DNA of 64,000 nucleotides from Prevotella scopos JCM 17725 (GCF_018127785.1 NZ_CP072390.1:62001-126000), one strand, 5' to 3'; positions 1 through 9,835 are shown, numbered from the stretch's first letter. The notes: generated by a model from the sequence alone, not told the origin. Numbers and translations: made by a program.

Positions 1-881
<881 letters not shown>

Positions 882-914
882 TTAAAGATTGCAGAGTAAT
901 CATTTGGTTTTATG

Positions 915-922
915 CAAAGATA
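915..922 (-). promoter_or_regulatory. -7 box of the GH97 gene
   Basis: On the minus strand this reads TATCTTTG, a perfect match to the Bacteroidetes -7 consensus TAnnTTTG. It lies 70 bp upstream of the GH97 start. No clear -33 TTTG is visible at the expected distance, as is common for regulated promoters. Confidence 0.6.
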
Positions 923-1068
923 GTAAAAAAGAGTTGAAGTAAATGTTAATAGTAGTACTCAAGTAGATAAAAATGTATTTTCATTAATCACAAATAACTT
1001 ATTATCAATAATTTAAATAATAAAAATAATTTATCGAAGTAGATGTCCTCAATTTCCAAGTAAAGTGT

Positions 1069-1076
1069 TATCTTTG
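1069..1076 (+). promoter_or_regulatory. -7 box of the DUF6377 regulator
   Basis: TATCTTTG, a perfect -7 consensus, 20 bp before the ATG at 1097. This implies a short leader of about 13 nt. No convincing -33 element is seen. Confidence 0.6.
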
Positions 1077-1096
1077 TACTCAATAGTAATTAAACG

Positions 1097-2767
1097 ATGG
1101 AAAGAAGCTTATTATATATACTTTTCTTGCTACTGCCAATGACCTTGTCTGCCGGTAGTAAGACACAACAGCTACGACAAAAGTTAGACAATTTATTGGC
1201 GCAGCGCAATACACTTATAAACAATAAAAATAAAGACATCAACCGGCTAAAGAAGAATCTCACGACCAGCGAGAATACGCTTAAACTTCTACAGACCTAC
1301 GAACAACTCTTTGAAGAATACTATGTCTTCCAATTTGACTCCGCAATGACATACTTAAACAAAGGTATCAAACTTGCACAAGAAACACAGAATACCTATT
1401 ATTACAATAGTAATCTCATAAGTAAGGCAGAGCTATTATCCATTGGTGGCTTATATAGTGAGGCCATTCATGAAATAGAACAGGTTGACACAACGGTTCT
1501 TGACAAAGCACAACGCTTTGAATTTTACTTCTCACTCTTCCGTATTCACACCTATTGGGCAGACTTCTGCAACGATAAAACCTACACGCCAATGCACCGA
1601 TTAAAGGCACAAGACTATCTTAAGAAAGCTATGCCTTTTTGCGATGAAACCGATAAAAGTTACGAGTATTACCTCGGTGAATACGCTGTTTTTGTGTTGA
1701 ATAATCCTCAATCTGCACGTACTCATTACATTAAAGCCATAAAACAGTTACCTCAAAACTCCCGATTCTATGCCATGTCATGCTTTGCCCTCTCTGGAAG
1801 TTATGGCAATGAGGGAAATGCTGACAAACAAGAAGAGTTCCTTTTATTGTCGAGTATTTCAGATATAGAGAACTGTACGATGGAGAACTTCGCACTCCAA
1901 AACCTTGCGATGTACATCTTTGAACACAACAAAGATGAACTTGATCTTGCACAACAATATATTCAAACTGCGCTTGAGGATGCTCATTTCTATAACAACA
2001 GACTCCGTATTATAGAGATTTCAAGTAAGCTACCAGTAATTGTCAGTAGCTATCAGCAGACGCTTAACCAGCGTAACAAAGTGCAAATGATAGCTATCAT
2101 AGTTATCTCGTTACTTTTTCTCTTCCTACTTTCTGCAGTCTTTTATATCGTTAAACAAACCAAACGACTTAGTCTGCAGCAGCAGGAATTGCAAAAGAAT
2201 AACAACCAACTCTCTGAACTGAATACACAACAAAAAGAACTAAATATGCAGCTTCATGACCTCAATGCGTTACTTGTTGATACCAATAGTAAACGCGAGA
2301 GATTAGCAAAATTGTATATTGACCTTTGTGCGAAGTATATTGCCCGACTCAAAAAACAACAGACATTGGTTAAAAGAAAGATAAAAGCCAACCAAACAAT
2401 AGAATTGCTTAGTCAGCTTTCCTCAGAACGATTATCTGAAGAAGACGCAGCCACATTCCTCTCTCGTTTTGATAAGGCGTTCCTCGATTTCTATCCAGAC
2501 TTTACTGAGGAATTAAACAATCTACTCTTACCAGAGGGCAAAATTCAGAACAAAAGTAGTGATAAACTTACTACCGAACAGCGTATTATGGCACTCATCC
2601 GATTAGGAGTAAAGGAAAGTGCCGAAATAGCCGACCTACTATTCTACTCTCCACAGACCATCTATAACTATCGCTCCGTCCTAAAGGGAAAAGCCATTAA
2701 CAAAGAAACATTCGAAGAAGAAGTCATGAAACTCTGTCGAGTAATTGGTAAACCATCCTCTGACTAA
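1097..2767 (+). CDS. DUF6377 family membrane-bound regulator, SusR-like
   Basis: A 556-residue inner-membrane regulator. Visible in order: signal peptide or first membrane anchor (1-20), a TPR-like all-helical periplasmic region (about 30-320), one membrane segment (about 328-350, VQMIAIIVISLLFLFLLSAV), a glutamine- and asparagine-rich coiled coil (about 355-400), and a C-terminal LuxR-like helix-turn-helix (about 498-540; TTEQRIMALIRLGVKESAEI, then SPQTIYNYRSVLKGKA). The architecture matches the Bacteroidetes DUF6377 family, to which I believe SusR belongs: a sugar is sensed outside and the cytoplasmic helix-turn-helix binds DNA. Divergence from a GH97 gene supports a role in starch or maltooligosaccharide control. 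The ligand is inferred. A paralogue is encoded at 10085-11650. Confidence 0.85.
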   Translation: MERSLLYILFLLLPMTLSAGSKTQQLRQKLDNLLAQRNTLINNKNKDINRLKKNLTTSENTLKLLQTYEQLFEEYYVFQFDSAMTYLNKGIKLAQETQNTYYYNSNLISKAELLSIGGLYSEAIHEIEQVDTTVLDKAQRFEFYFSLFRIHTYWADFCNDKTYTPMHRLKAQDYLKKAMPFCDETDKSYEYYLGEYAVFVLNNPQSARTHYIKAIKQLPQNSRFYAMSCFALSGSYGNEGNADKQEEFLLLSSISDIENCTMENFALQNLAMYIFEHNKDELDLAQQYIQTALEDAHFYNNRLRIIEISSKLPVIVSSYQQTLNQRNKVQMIAIIVISLLFLFLLSAVFYIVKQTKRLSLQQQELQKNNNQLSELNTQQKELNMQLHDLNALLVDTNSKRERLAKLYIDLCAKYIARLKKQQTLVKRKIKANQTIELLSQLSSERLSEEDAATFLSRFDKAFLDFYPDFTEELNNLLLPEGKIQNKSSDKLTTEQRIMALIRLGVKESAEIADLLFYSPQTIYNYRSVLKGKAINKETFEEEVMKLCRVIGKPSSD

Positions 2768-2910
2768 ATTAAAGAAGCGTTAATTAAAATGTTTGTTGTG
2801 TCAAAAATATTAACTTATCAAGTTAAAAACATCAAACATTCAATATCATAAAATAAAATTATCTATTAATAAAAATAAGGGCCTATATGACAAAAATGTG
2901 CTTAAAATCC

Positions 2911-2939
2911 TTGTAACTATCTAATAATCATTATCTTTG
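2911..2939 (+). promoter_or_regulatory. Transposase promoter inside the insertion sequence
   Basis: TTG at 2911-2913 and TATCTTTG at 2932-2939 with an 18-bp spacer, ending 16 bp before the ATG at 2956. Its position supports that ATG as the intended start, which is what makes the frame problem just after it meaningful. Confidence 0.55.
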
Positions 2940-2955
2940 TTTTATTTATATTTTT

Positions 2956-3886
2956 ATGGCAAAAAATCTGCTTTTATTGTGGCTCAAAATCGACTATAAA
3001 ACGTGGTCATCTTAATGGTAGTCAACGCTGGTATTGTAAGTGCTGTAAGAGGAGCTTTGTTGGACATAATCGCCTTACCAATACCATTGTCAATAATCGT
3101 TATTCCAAGGGTAATCTAACAGTCAAAGATCTATCAGAGGAGTACGGAGTTTCAACCAGGACAATTTATAGAAAACTCACCAAATCTTATAAAGAAGAAC
3201 TTCCCAACCTTCTTGTTCGCCCTGTAGTGGTTTTAATGGATGCCACCTATTGGGGACGTAATTTTGGTGTCGTTATCATGAAGGATTCATTGTCTGGTGA
3301 TGTACTTTGGTTTAAGTTTATCAATAGGCATGAACGTCTTGAAGACTATAAGGAGGGCATAAGCTACTTGGAGTCACTTGGGTATACCATTCAAGGGCTT
3401 GTATGCGATGGTTTTAAGGGACTTAGGCAAGCTTTTCCCAATTATAAATTCCAATTATGCCAGTTCCATCAAGTAATGACTATAAAGACAAAACTAACTT
3501 CAAGACCCAAGCTTGAGGCTTCAAAAGAACTGCTTGAATTATCCAAGATGTTATGTCATACGGACAAGGAGTCCTTTATTGGGGCTTTAAAGGAATGGTA
3601 CACCAAGTGGGAGGATTTTCTTAAGGAACGGACAACAACAGAAGATGGAAAATCACATTATACTCATAAAGCTCTACGTAGTGCTTTTTTGAGCCTTAAA
3701 AGGAATATGTCGTCATTGTGGACATACTATGATTACCCTGAATTGAAGATGCCAAATACAAACAATGCCATTGAATCACTCAATGCAGATTTAAAGACAA
3801 AATTGAACCTACACAAGGGGATCAGTATGGAAAGAAGAAAGATCTTCATCCAAGACTTTATAAAGTCCCATTCTCCTAAGAAATAA
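2956..3886 (+). pseudogene. Transposase of the IS256 family (zinc-ribbon variant), frameshifted near its start
   Basis: From about 2966 the frame ending at 3886 encodes an N-terminal zinc ribbon (CFYCGSKS, then WYCKCCKRSF), a helix-turn-helix (LTVKDLSEEYGVSTRTIYRK) and a DDE catalytic core: Asp in LMDATYWGR, Asp in LVCDGFKGL, Glu in NAIESLNADLK. This is the IS1249-like branch of IS256. The only well-placed ATG (2956, 16 bp after the -7 box) is in another frame. It joins this frame only if the A6 run at 2961-2966 were one base shorter, giving MAKICFYCGS. As written, the protein would have to start at the GTG at 3227 and lose its zinc ribbon and helix-turn-helix. Either the gene is inactivated or it relies on slippage. 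Intended length is about 309 residues. Confidence 0.75.
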
Positions 3887-3982
3887 AAGGGGAATGGGAG
3901 ATTTTAAGCACATTTTTGTCACATAAGAGAAAACGACGCTAAAATAAGCACACTTTTGTCACATAAGCCAAAATAAGAGTGG

Positions 3983-3990
3983 TATTTTTG
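3983..3990 (+). promoter_or_regulatory. -7 box of the DUF3332 lipoprotein gene
   Basis: TATTTTTG just outside the right end of the insertion sequence, 67 bp before the ATG at 4057. The nearest TTTG (3955-3958) lies inside the element's end with 24 bp spacing, longer than ideal, so the element may have displaced the native -33 region. Confidence 0.45.
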
Positions 3991-4056
3991 TAGGCATAAA
4001 TTAAACCGCTTATTAATAATAGATTAATATTCACCAAATAAACTAATTTGAAAGTT

Positions 4057-4611
4057 ATGAAAACAAAAGGAATCAAGTCTATGGTTGCCATCTTGCTTGG
4101 CGCAACCCTCATGAGTTCATGTGTAGGTTCATTTGCTTTGTTCAACAAACTTGCAAAATGGAACAAGCATGCTACAAAGTCTAAGTTCCTCAATGAAATT
4201 ATCTTCCTCGTTATCTCTCCAGCATACGCTTTTTGTAGTGTTGCTGATGCGCTCGTACTCAATTCTATTGAGTTCTGGACAGGTGATAACCCAGTAGCTA
4301 ACCGCGTTGGTAAAACTCGTAACATCAAGGGTGATGATGGTTTGATGTATGCAGTAAAGTATTTGGAAAATGGTTATCAGATTACAAAGCCAGATGGCAG
4401 TGTATTCTATTTCACTTATAACAAGCAAGAGAATACTTGGTACATGAATGCTGAAGGCAAGGAGCAGAAAGTTATCCACTTCAATGGTGATGGATCTGTT
4501 AAGGCATTTCTTAACAATGGTCTAACAGCTGACGTGACACTTGATGCTTCTGGTGTCTATGAGGTTCGCCAGATGCAAGCTGGTACAAGCTTCTTCATGG
4601 CAAGAAGATAA
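4057..4611 (+). CDS. DUF3332-like small lipoprotein
   Basis: A 184-residue secreted protein. I chose the ATG at 4057 (MKTKGIKSM) over an in-frame TTG nine bases earlier because it gives a clean lipoprotein signal peptide with lipobox MSSC. After the lipid-attachment cysteine comes a second hydrophobic stretch (about 40-65, FLNEIIFLVISPAYAFCSVADALV), then a soluble C-terminal region rich in beta-strand patterns. This resembles DUF3332, a family of unknown function found in Bacteroidetes and proteobacteria. Single gene between an insertion sequence and a perfect terminator hairpin. Confidence 0.75.
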   Translation: MKTKGIKSMVAILLGATLMSSCVGSFALFNKLAKWNKHATKSKFLNEIIFLVISPAYAFCSVADALVLNSIEFWTGDNPVANRVGKTRNIKGDDGLMYAVKYLENGYQITKPDGSVFYFTYNKQENTWYMNAEGKEQKVIHFNGDGSVKAFLNNGLTADVTLDASGVYEVRQMQAGTSFFMARR

Positions 4612-4640
4612 AATTCATTTTTGCTACATTGTAATATAAA

Positions 4641-4666
4641 AATAGGGACACAGATGTGTCCCTATT
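4641..4666 (+). terminator. Terminator after the DUF3332 gene
   Basis: A perfect 11-bp stem (AATAGGGACAC / GTGTCCCTATT) with a 4-nt loop, 30 bp after the stop codon, followed by a T-rich stretch. Confidence 0.75.
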
Positions 4667-5021
4667 TCTGTTTCTATGAGGTACCTCAGAAAACACGCTA
4701 TGCGTTTTGTACAGACTCGATAAATATCGGTCACTGTTCACTCATTATCGTTTTCTAAAGAAATATATGACTTGAAAGCATCGACATCCCCATCGCTGCC
4801 AATGCTGCGGAGGCTTAGCACCAGTGGTGCAAAATCCTAAACACACGCTATCTATTCTTATAATGAACGCTACATACCATCAGGAAAGAGCCACACAATC
4901 GAAGAAAAGTGTTCATTACATGATAAATACGTATCATCCTCACCCTACAGAAAAAGGGCTTGCACAAGGTATGAACCCTTGGCAAGCCCTGTTATATTAA
5001 TATTTTGTTTACAGATTCCTC
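4667..5021. other. Intergenic region with one isolated 13-bp palindrome
   Basis: No gene is visible. GCACCAGTGGTGC at 4818-4830 has the same 4-5-4 palindrome form as the arrays at 9717, 18148, 21186 and 36108, preceded by GGCTTA-type spacer sequence. It may be a single remnant unit. Confidence 0.4.
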
Positions 5022-5489
5022 TTACTTCAACTTCAAGTCGTAGTTCATATCCTTTGTATTAACTGCTGGCTCCTCAAAGTCAGAGTTAACAAGACGAAGT
5101 GTAGAATCGTTTACTACGAGGAAGTTGGTCTTGTTATCCTTACCCAACTCGAACTGGTAGTAAGTATTCTTCTTACCCTTAACGTCCTTCTCTACAACCT
5201 GATATTTACCTGTATAGTTGTAAACAGTATCAACCTCAGAAGCAGACTTCATGTAAGACTCAGATACGCTGAAACCATTTGATGAATCCTTTGCCAAAGC
5301 AACACGATACTTGATACCAGCAACATCAGCTGCAGGTGTCAAACCCTCGTAAACTGCAGAGTCACCTGCTGCAGCAGAATCCTGAACTGCAGAGTCTGCT
5401 CCCTCGTTGTTTGCAGTAGTCTTGCCATTGTTACAAGCTACCATAGCTGCACAAGCAGCTACCATAAACATAATCTTTTTCATAATCAT
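5022..5489 (-). CDS. NlpE-like lipoprotein
   Basis: A lipoprotein of about 153-155 residues. Two in-frame ATGs exist (5489 and 5483); the second gives MKKIMFMVAACAAMVAC with an MVAC lipobox. A low-complexity Ala/Asp/Ser linker (about 20-50) follows, then a small beta-barrel domain (LTPAADVAGIKYRVAL... YTGKYQVVEKDVKGKKNTYY... TLRLVNSDFEEP) resembling the N-terminal domain of NlpE, the copper-response/Cpx-activating lipoprotein. In Bacteroidetes such proteins are usually of unknown function. The fold call is reasonable; a copper role is not supported by anything nearby. Confidence 0.75.
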   Translation of the reverse strand: MIMKKIMFMVAACAAMVACNNGKTTANNEGADSAVQDSAAAGDSAVYEGLTPAADVAGIKYRVALAKDSSNGFSVSESYMKSASEVDTVYNYTGKYQVVEKDVKGKKNTYYQFELGKDNKTNFLVVNDSTLRLVNSDFEEPAVNTKDMNYDLKLK

Positions 5490-5527
5490 TTTAGTTTTAT
5501 ATAAACTCTAATTTAACTCTCGGGTTG

Positions 5528-5557
5528 CAAAGATATTGTATTTAAAATTAAAAACAA
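5528..5557 (-). promoter_or_regulatory. Promoter of the NlpE-like gene
   Basis: On the minus strand: TTG (5557-5555), 19-bp spacer, then TATCTTTG (5535-5528). A canonical Bacteroidetes promoter with a leader of about 35 nt. Confidence 0.7.
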
Positions 5558-5740
5558 GAATGTTTTAACCTTTATTTGTCTTTATCGTGCAAGTTTTATT
5601 TTATTTTTATGACTATTACCCATATTTGTTGATTACCTATTTGAATTGTAACATGAATAACAAAATGAGAATTGCCTGGTTCTAAAGAAAGACATAATAG
5701 GATAGCTGGTGAGTATTAATAAAGTTTTAGAAGTTATTTA

Positions 5741-5806
5741 CCCCCAATCGGACATTAGAACATTTCTGCACGTAGAATAGTAAGTATGACTAATGCCCAT
5801 TGGGGG
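5741..5806 (-). terminator. Long hairpin downstream of the GH66 gene
   Basis: CCCCCAAT...CATTAG (5741-5758) pairs with CTAATG...ATTGGGGG (5790-5806) with one bulge and a loop of about 31 nt. It begins about 20 bp after the stop of the minus-strand enzyme gene and probably ends its transcript. Confidence 0.5.
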
Positions 5807-5827
5807 CAATTAAGAATTAGCTATTTT

Positions 5828-8800
5828 TTACTTGCTTATCAGTTTCTTACCTTTATGGATATATATCCCCTTCATAGGCTTATCAACCTTGACGCCAGAC
5901 ACAGTGTAATAATCATCACGTCCGTTATTAGTAACATTGGTAATCCCTGTGATAACAGAAATCAAAGGTAACGATGGCTGCAAGGTCTTTCCTATATTCG
6001 CAGGAAAAGAGAGGTAAGCCTCGCCTGCAGGTACAGTATTATTTGAAGCCTCTATAAAGGATTCACCACGGAGAATGTAATTACGTACTTCTGCTGTGCT
6101 ATTATCCATCTTACTGCCGTGTTCAACGACTACCATCGTCCAATATTCCAGAGAAGGTAGGGTGAATGTTACCTTACCATTATTCTGTGTGAAGACTACT
6201 TCTTGTGGTGCACCACCGAAGCAATCAGGACTTGCGACCCATATACGTGATACAGAAGTAGCATCGTCAAGAACTATCTTCTTATTAAGCAGAACATTAG
6301 GCTCTGGCATTGTCTCCTTTAAGTCACGGATATTAAAGTTGTCTCTTGAGACATTACTGTAATTAAGTAACTGAATTGCAGTCACATTACCTTTTGTAGT
6401 GCTGTAAGTGTTTACACTATAAGGTTTTGGACCAATCGTCTGATATTCAGCCTTCTCTTTTGTTGGATCTGGTTCTGATATATCCCATGCTGCAACATTA
6501 ACCCCATCCATTGTCATATTAACAGAGGTTTCTGCATTGCCATCTCGTAAGTAATTTTCGTAGGCAACAAGGAAGTCATAATAGTGAATGATTGACTTTT
6601 GCAACTCGTTTGACATCTTTCTGGCGTTATCAGGGAAATATTCTGTGAACAGCATATGGTCACCACTCAACTCAATACGAGAACCGCCGAGTGCAAAGAT
6701 AGTTGCATTACCAAACAGAGCACTGCTTGTATGGAACTTACCACTATTACCATTGCGACAGTGCAGATAAGCAGCAAAGACTGTATTAAAGGTGTTCTTA
6801 CGATTATTACGACGATTGTCCTGAATGATTTTACGATAGTTCCACAAATAGTCATCATCACCCCACATCTCATTATAGCCGAATTCAACGTTACCAGTAC
6901 CAACTATATTCGGTCCTCCAAAGTTTGAAACGGCATTCATAACAAGGGACTTGTCTTTACTATCGGATTTCATACGATTGATAAAGTTTGCATAATAGCC
7001 TTCAAAGTCATGAGTATCACGGCGGTCACCACCAGTATAAACCTTCTGACCATTTTCTGTCTTGCTCTGCAGATTGGTATAATAAGCCTCGCGCTGACGA
7101 CCTAACTGATCAATATGATAACCATCAAACTTAAGATGCTGATATATCTTTTTTATTTCTTCAGAGAGGTAGTTCACCCAATGCTGATTGCCAGGATTCA
7201 TCACGTAGATACTTGGCCATGAACCTAAAGGATACTGTACCTGATGAAGGTCATAGCCACCCTTATCGTTTGCATGTAGGTCTATCCAGCCCCAATCGCT
7301 GCTGATACCATCCTTCCCATCAAGATTTGCTGGTGTTTCTGGCTTTCCATCGACAATATTACCCGTTACACCATAGAGCAAGTCATAAAACATACACTTG
7401 CTTCCAACCTCATGTAGCTTGGTAATATAATTTTCTATAGAAGATTTGAAGATATCGCGTAAGCCAACATCCTTCCATTGTGAAGCACCTTCTGGAATTG
7501 GTTTGTGATGTTGCCACTGCCAGTCATAGAACTGAATGCCAGTCATGTGGTAGCGATTAAGCATATCTACTTCCTTTTTAACCTGCTCAATAGTCTTGTC
7601 AGAGCCATAGTGTGAGACGAAACCATAGCGTGGGAAGCGCCCCCATTCGGTAGAAACATCAATACCAATCGTGGCAAGTGTCTGCTCGGCAATACCATCA
7701 GCAACATAGATTTCAGCCAGATAACCCGTAAAATCCTGTGCTGGAACCTTCCAAGACCAACTTTGTTTTCCACCGATTTCATCGGTTTTTATAACTGTAT
7801 TGCCATGTAAGTAACGCACTTTTGCATTAGCTGGAAGAAGATACTTTGATGTGAAGCGAACTATGGACTCAGGCTCGTAACGTACCTTGTCTGTTGTTAG
7901 TTCTACAGGAGCATAGCGAGAAGTGATGTCTTCTCTTAGTTTTAAAGTTGTAGCACTAATAGTTTCACCTGTTGAAACACGAAGTGCATTGTCATCATAA
8001 TGGTCTGCCTTATCCGCCATACGGAGCTGATAGACTGTGTTTGGAACAGCTTCTATGATGAGCCCTGTGCCTGCACTCGCTGTTGTAATAGGTATCAGGG
8101 AAACTGAAGTTCTTCCATTACTTTCCTTTGCGATATAAGCTTTCAGCCCTGTAGCTGATGTAAAATCGACATCAAAAGGGCGAGAGAAGGTAGTGTACTT
8201 ACTGCTTTGCTGATAAGGAAAACTGTCCTTTACCTTATCAGAAACAAATGCAATTCCTTGCAAAGCAGGCAGGGCTGATGGTTTTACATAGAAACCAAAA
8301 GTGCCAGAAACATCGGCAAAAGTATATTGTCCAAGGCTTGGGCAACTGCTGCCTAAGTAATAAACGGCAGACAAGTTACGACAGCCATTGAAAGTTCTGT
8401 CATTGAAGTTCGTAAGAGTAGTTGGTATAACAACTGACTCTAGTGCTGTACAATAATAGAATGCACCCATTCCCAAGTTTGTTACAGACGAAGGAATTTG
8501 AACTGATTTTAGGCTTGCACAGCCTTCAAAAGCCCATTCACCAATCTCCTTTATGTCATTAGGGAGTTCTAAAGATACCAAGCCACTATTCTTAAAAGCA
8601 TGGTCCTTTATATTCTGAAGACCCGTATTAAACTGCACATTTCTTAGTTGGTGGCAATCCTCAAAAGCACTGCTACCAATCTCCTTCATGCTTGCTGGTA
8701 AGACAAGACGTGTCAAAGCTGTACCAGCAAAAGAACGATAACCAATCTTCTGTAGTGCTCCAGATAAGGTTACAGAGGTTAGATTCGTACAATCAGTATA

Positions 8801-9157
8801 TTCAAAGCCTTGCATCTCAGTGACACGTGAGGCATCCATCACTCGTCGTAAGCTCTTACAACTATTGAATGCACTGTAGCCAATAGTACTAACCGAACTT
8901 GGAATTGTCACAGCAGTAATAGCGTTGTTACCCTCAAAGGCGTTGTGTTCAATGGCTGTAACGGCATATTCTTTGTTTTTGTTGCGAACGTCAGAAGGGA
9001 TGATTACATCCCCATTCGCACTCTTTCCATCCACCAATGTCACTGAATTGTCGGAGTTGGTAGCATACTTGAGGTTGTCATACACAAAGTCATCAGCAAA
9101 TGAAAAGACTGCTGACGACAGCGTTACCCACAGGATAAGAAATCGTTTTAATCTCAT
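5828..9157 (-). CDS. BspA-type leucine-rich-repeat protein fused to a GH66 dextranase-like enzyme
   Basis: A 1109-residue secreted protein. Residues 1-21 are a signal peptide. Residues about 60-300 hold BspA-like (LRR_5) repeats of the form AFEGC.SL..V.IPSSV..IG. Residues about 320-480 are beta-rich. From about 505 (RFPRYGFVSHYG) to about 870 the sequence matches GH66, which hydrolyses internal alpha-1,6 bonds of dextran or makes cyclic glucans. FDGYHIDQLG places a candidate nucleophile at Asp683; EFGYNEMWGDDD places a candidate acid/base at Glu763. A C-terminal beta domain ends in a short tail, KGIYIHKGKK, of the type seen on type IX-exported proteins. Substrate is inferred as streptococcal dextran in plaque. 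The regulator at 10085-11650 on the same strand is the likely controller. Confidence 0.85.
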   Translation of the reverse strand: MRLKRFLILWVTLSSAVFSFADDFVYDNLKYATNSDNSVTLVDGKSANGDVIIPSDVRNKNKEYAVTAIEHNAFEGNNAITAVTIPSSVSTIGYSAFNSCKSLRRVMDASRVTEMQGFEYTDCTNLTSVTLSGALQKIGYRSFAGTALTRLVLPASMKEIGSSAFEDCHQLRNVQFNTGLQNIKDHAFKNSGLVSLELPNDIKEIGEWAFEGCASLKSVQIPSSVTNLGMGAFYYCTALESVVIPTTLTNFNDRTFNGCRNLSAVYYLGSSCPSLGQYTFADVSGTFGFYVKPSALPALQGIAFVSDKVKDSFPYQQSSKYTTFSRPFDVDFTSATGLKAYIAKESNGRTSVSLIPITTASAGTGLIIEAVPNTVYQLRMADKADHYDDNALRVSTGETISATTLKLREDITSRYAPVELTTDKVRYEPESIVRFTSKYLLPANAKVRYLHGNTVIKTDEIGGKQSWSWKVPAQDFTGYLAEIYVADGIAEQTLATIGIDVSTEWGRFPRYGFVSHYGSDKTIEQVKKEVDMLNRYHMTGIQFYDWQWQHHKPIPEGASQWKDVGLRDIFKSSIENYITKLHEVGSKCMFYDLLYGVTGNIVDGKPETPANLDGKDGISSDWGWIDLHANDKGGYDLHQVQYPLGSWPSIYVMNPGNQHWVNYLSEEIKKIYQHLKFDGYHIDQLGRQREAYYTNLQSKTENGQKVYTGGDRRDTHDFEGYYANFINRMKSDSKDKSLVMNAVSNFGGPNIVGTGNVEFGYNEMWGDDDYLWNYRKIIQDNRRNNRKNTFNTVFAAYLHCRNGNSGKFHTSSALFGNATIFALGGSRIELSGDHMLFTEYFPDNARKMSNELQKSIIHYYDFLVAYENYLRDGNAETSVNMTMDGVNVAAWDISEPDPTKEKAEYQTIGPKPYSVNTYSTTKGNVTAIQLLNYSNVSRDNFNIRDLKETMPEPNVLLNKKIVLDDATSVSRIWVASPDCFGGAPQEVVFTQNNGKVTFTLPSLEYWTMVVVEHGSKMDNSTAEVRNYILRGESFIEASNNTVPAGEAYLSFPANIGKTLQPSLPLISVITGITNVTNNGRDDYYTVSGVKVDKPMKGIYIHKGKKLISK

Positions 9158-9370
9158 GGTGTTTGTTTTTAGTTATTATTAATGTGCCTTATACGGCAAC
9201 TTCAACTCTTTAGGGTAATATAGGAATTTCAGTTAATCCCCTATTAAATAGATTCCACTTCTCCAACCGCAGTCTTTGCAGTATCATCTTTAAACAAAAC
9301 TTTTATTTCCTGATCGTTAAATAAAATAAGAGTTATTCTTAATTTATAATATCAAGCAGAGAAACTGTTA

Positions 9371-9378
9371 CAAAGATA
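9371..9378 (-). promoter_or_regulatory. -7 box of the GH66 gene
   Basis: TATCTTTG on the minus strand, 214 bp upstream of the start, which implies a long leader of about 205 nt. No TTTG at canonical spacing. Confidence 0.45.
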
Positions 9379-9553
9379 AACAAATAAACTATTCATTAAA
9401 CTTACAAAATAGTAAATACAAGCTATAAAAATTCTATTGCACAAATAGACAATGAGTTACAAAAATAAGACAATATATAATCTAAATAAGATATAAAGCA
9501 AATTAGACTTTATCAATGAAAATCGAGCTATTAATAGTACATCTAACTGTTAA

Positions 9554-9835
9554 GGCTCTATGATGAATTATGTGGCTAATTCGTCATAGAGCCTAAATAT
9601 ATTGTCAAAAAGTATAGCCTCCAACTAAACACAACTACAAATTGACCTTAGTTTTATTACGCTTAACTCTCATTAAATCCTTACCTTTCCATATACAGCA
9701 ATGGTATTAATCCTTCGCACATGTGGTGCATACCATCCGCACCACATGTGCTAAGCATCCGCACCACACGTGCTAAGCACCAGCACCACACGTGCGGAAT
9801 ATCAACACACAAGCTACACGATTCGTTATAGAGCC
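9554..9835 (-). mobile_element. Non-coding mobile element (MITE-like), copy A, 282 bp
   Basis: Inverted relative to copies B and C. Both ends carry GGCTCTAT-type terminal inverted repeats. The left end is itself a hairpin (9554-9570 with 9577-9593, 17 bp perfect). Flanks are ACTGTTAA (9546-9553) and ATTGTTAA (9836-9843), an 8-bp target duplication with one mismatch. Inside is an array of four 13-bp palindromes at 22-bp spacing (9717-9795). There is no open reading frame of note, so movement would need a transposase supplied from elsewhere. It separates the GH66 gene from its presumed regulator. Confidence 0.85.
9717..9795. repeat. Array of four 13-bp palindromes, period 22 bp (copy A)
   Basis: Units 9717-9729, 9739-9751, 9761-9773 and 9783-9795 are each GCAC-N5-GTGC, separated by 9-bp spacers (ATACCATCC, TAAGCATCC, TAAGCACCA). 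The spacing is exact, without a single indel. Confidence 0.9.

Larger units (their letters stand above)
2880..3969 (+). mobile_element. IS256-type insertion sequence (zinc-ribbon variant), 1090 bp, with 8-bp target duplication
   Basis: Inverted ends: the left end (2880-2912) and the reverse complement of the right end (3941-3969) share TGACAAAA.TGTGCTTA plus terminal GGC. The identical octamer AAAATAAG flanks both ends (2872-2879 and 3970-3977), an 8-bp target duplication as expected for IS256-like elements. The right end is doubled: a second close copy of the inverted repeat sits at 3901-3929, and AAAATAAG also occurs at 3941-3948. The element carries one transposase gene. Confidence 0.85.

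Noticed and set aside
3941..3948. Target duplication of the insertion sequence at the inner AAAATAAG
   Set aside because: The inner octamer lies inside the element; only the outer one at 3970-3977 pairs with the left flank and abuts the GCC terminus.
2880..3969. The insertion sequence as mobiliser of the small non-coding elements
   Set aside because: Its terminal repeats (GGCCTATATGACAAAA) do not match the GGCTCTATAACGAAT ends of the non-coding elements beyond the first few bases.
9717..9795. CRISPR array
   Set aside because: The repeated units are 13-bp palindromes with 9-bp near-conserved spacers, far too short and too regular for CRISPR, and no cas genes are present.
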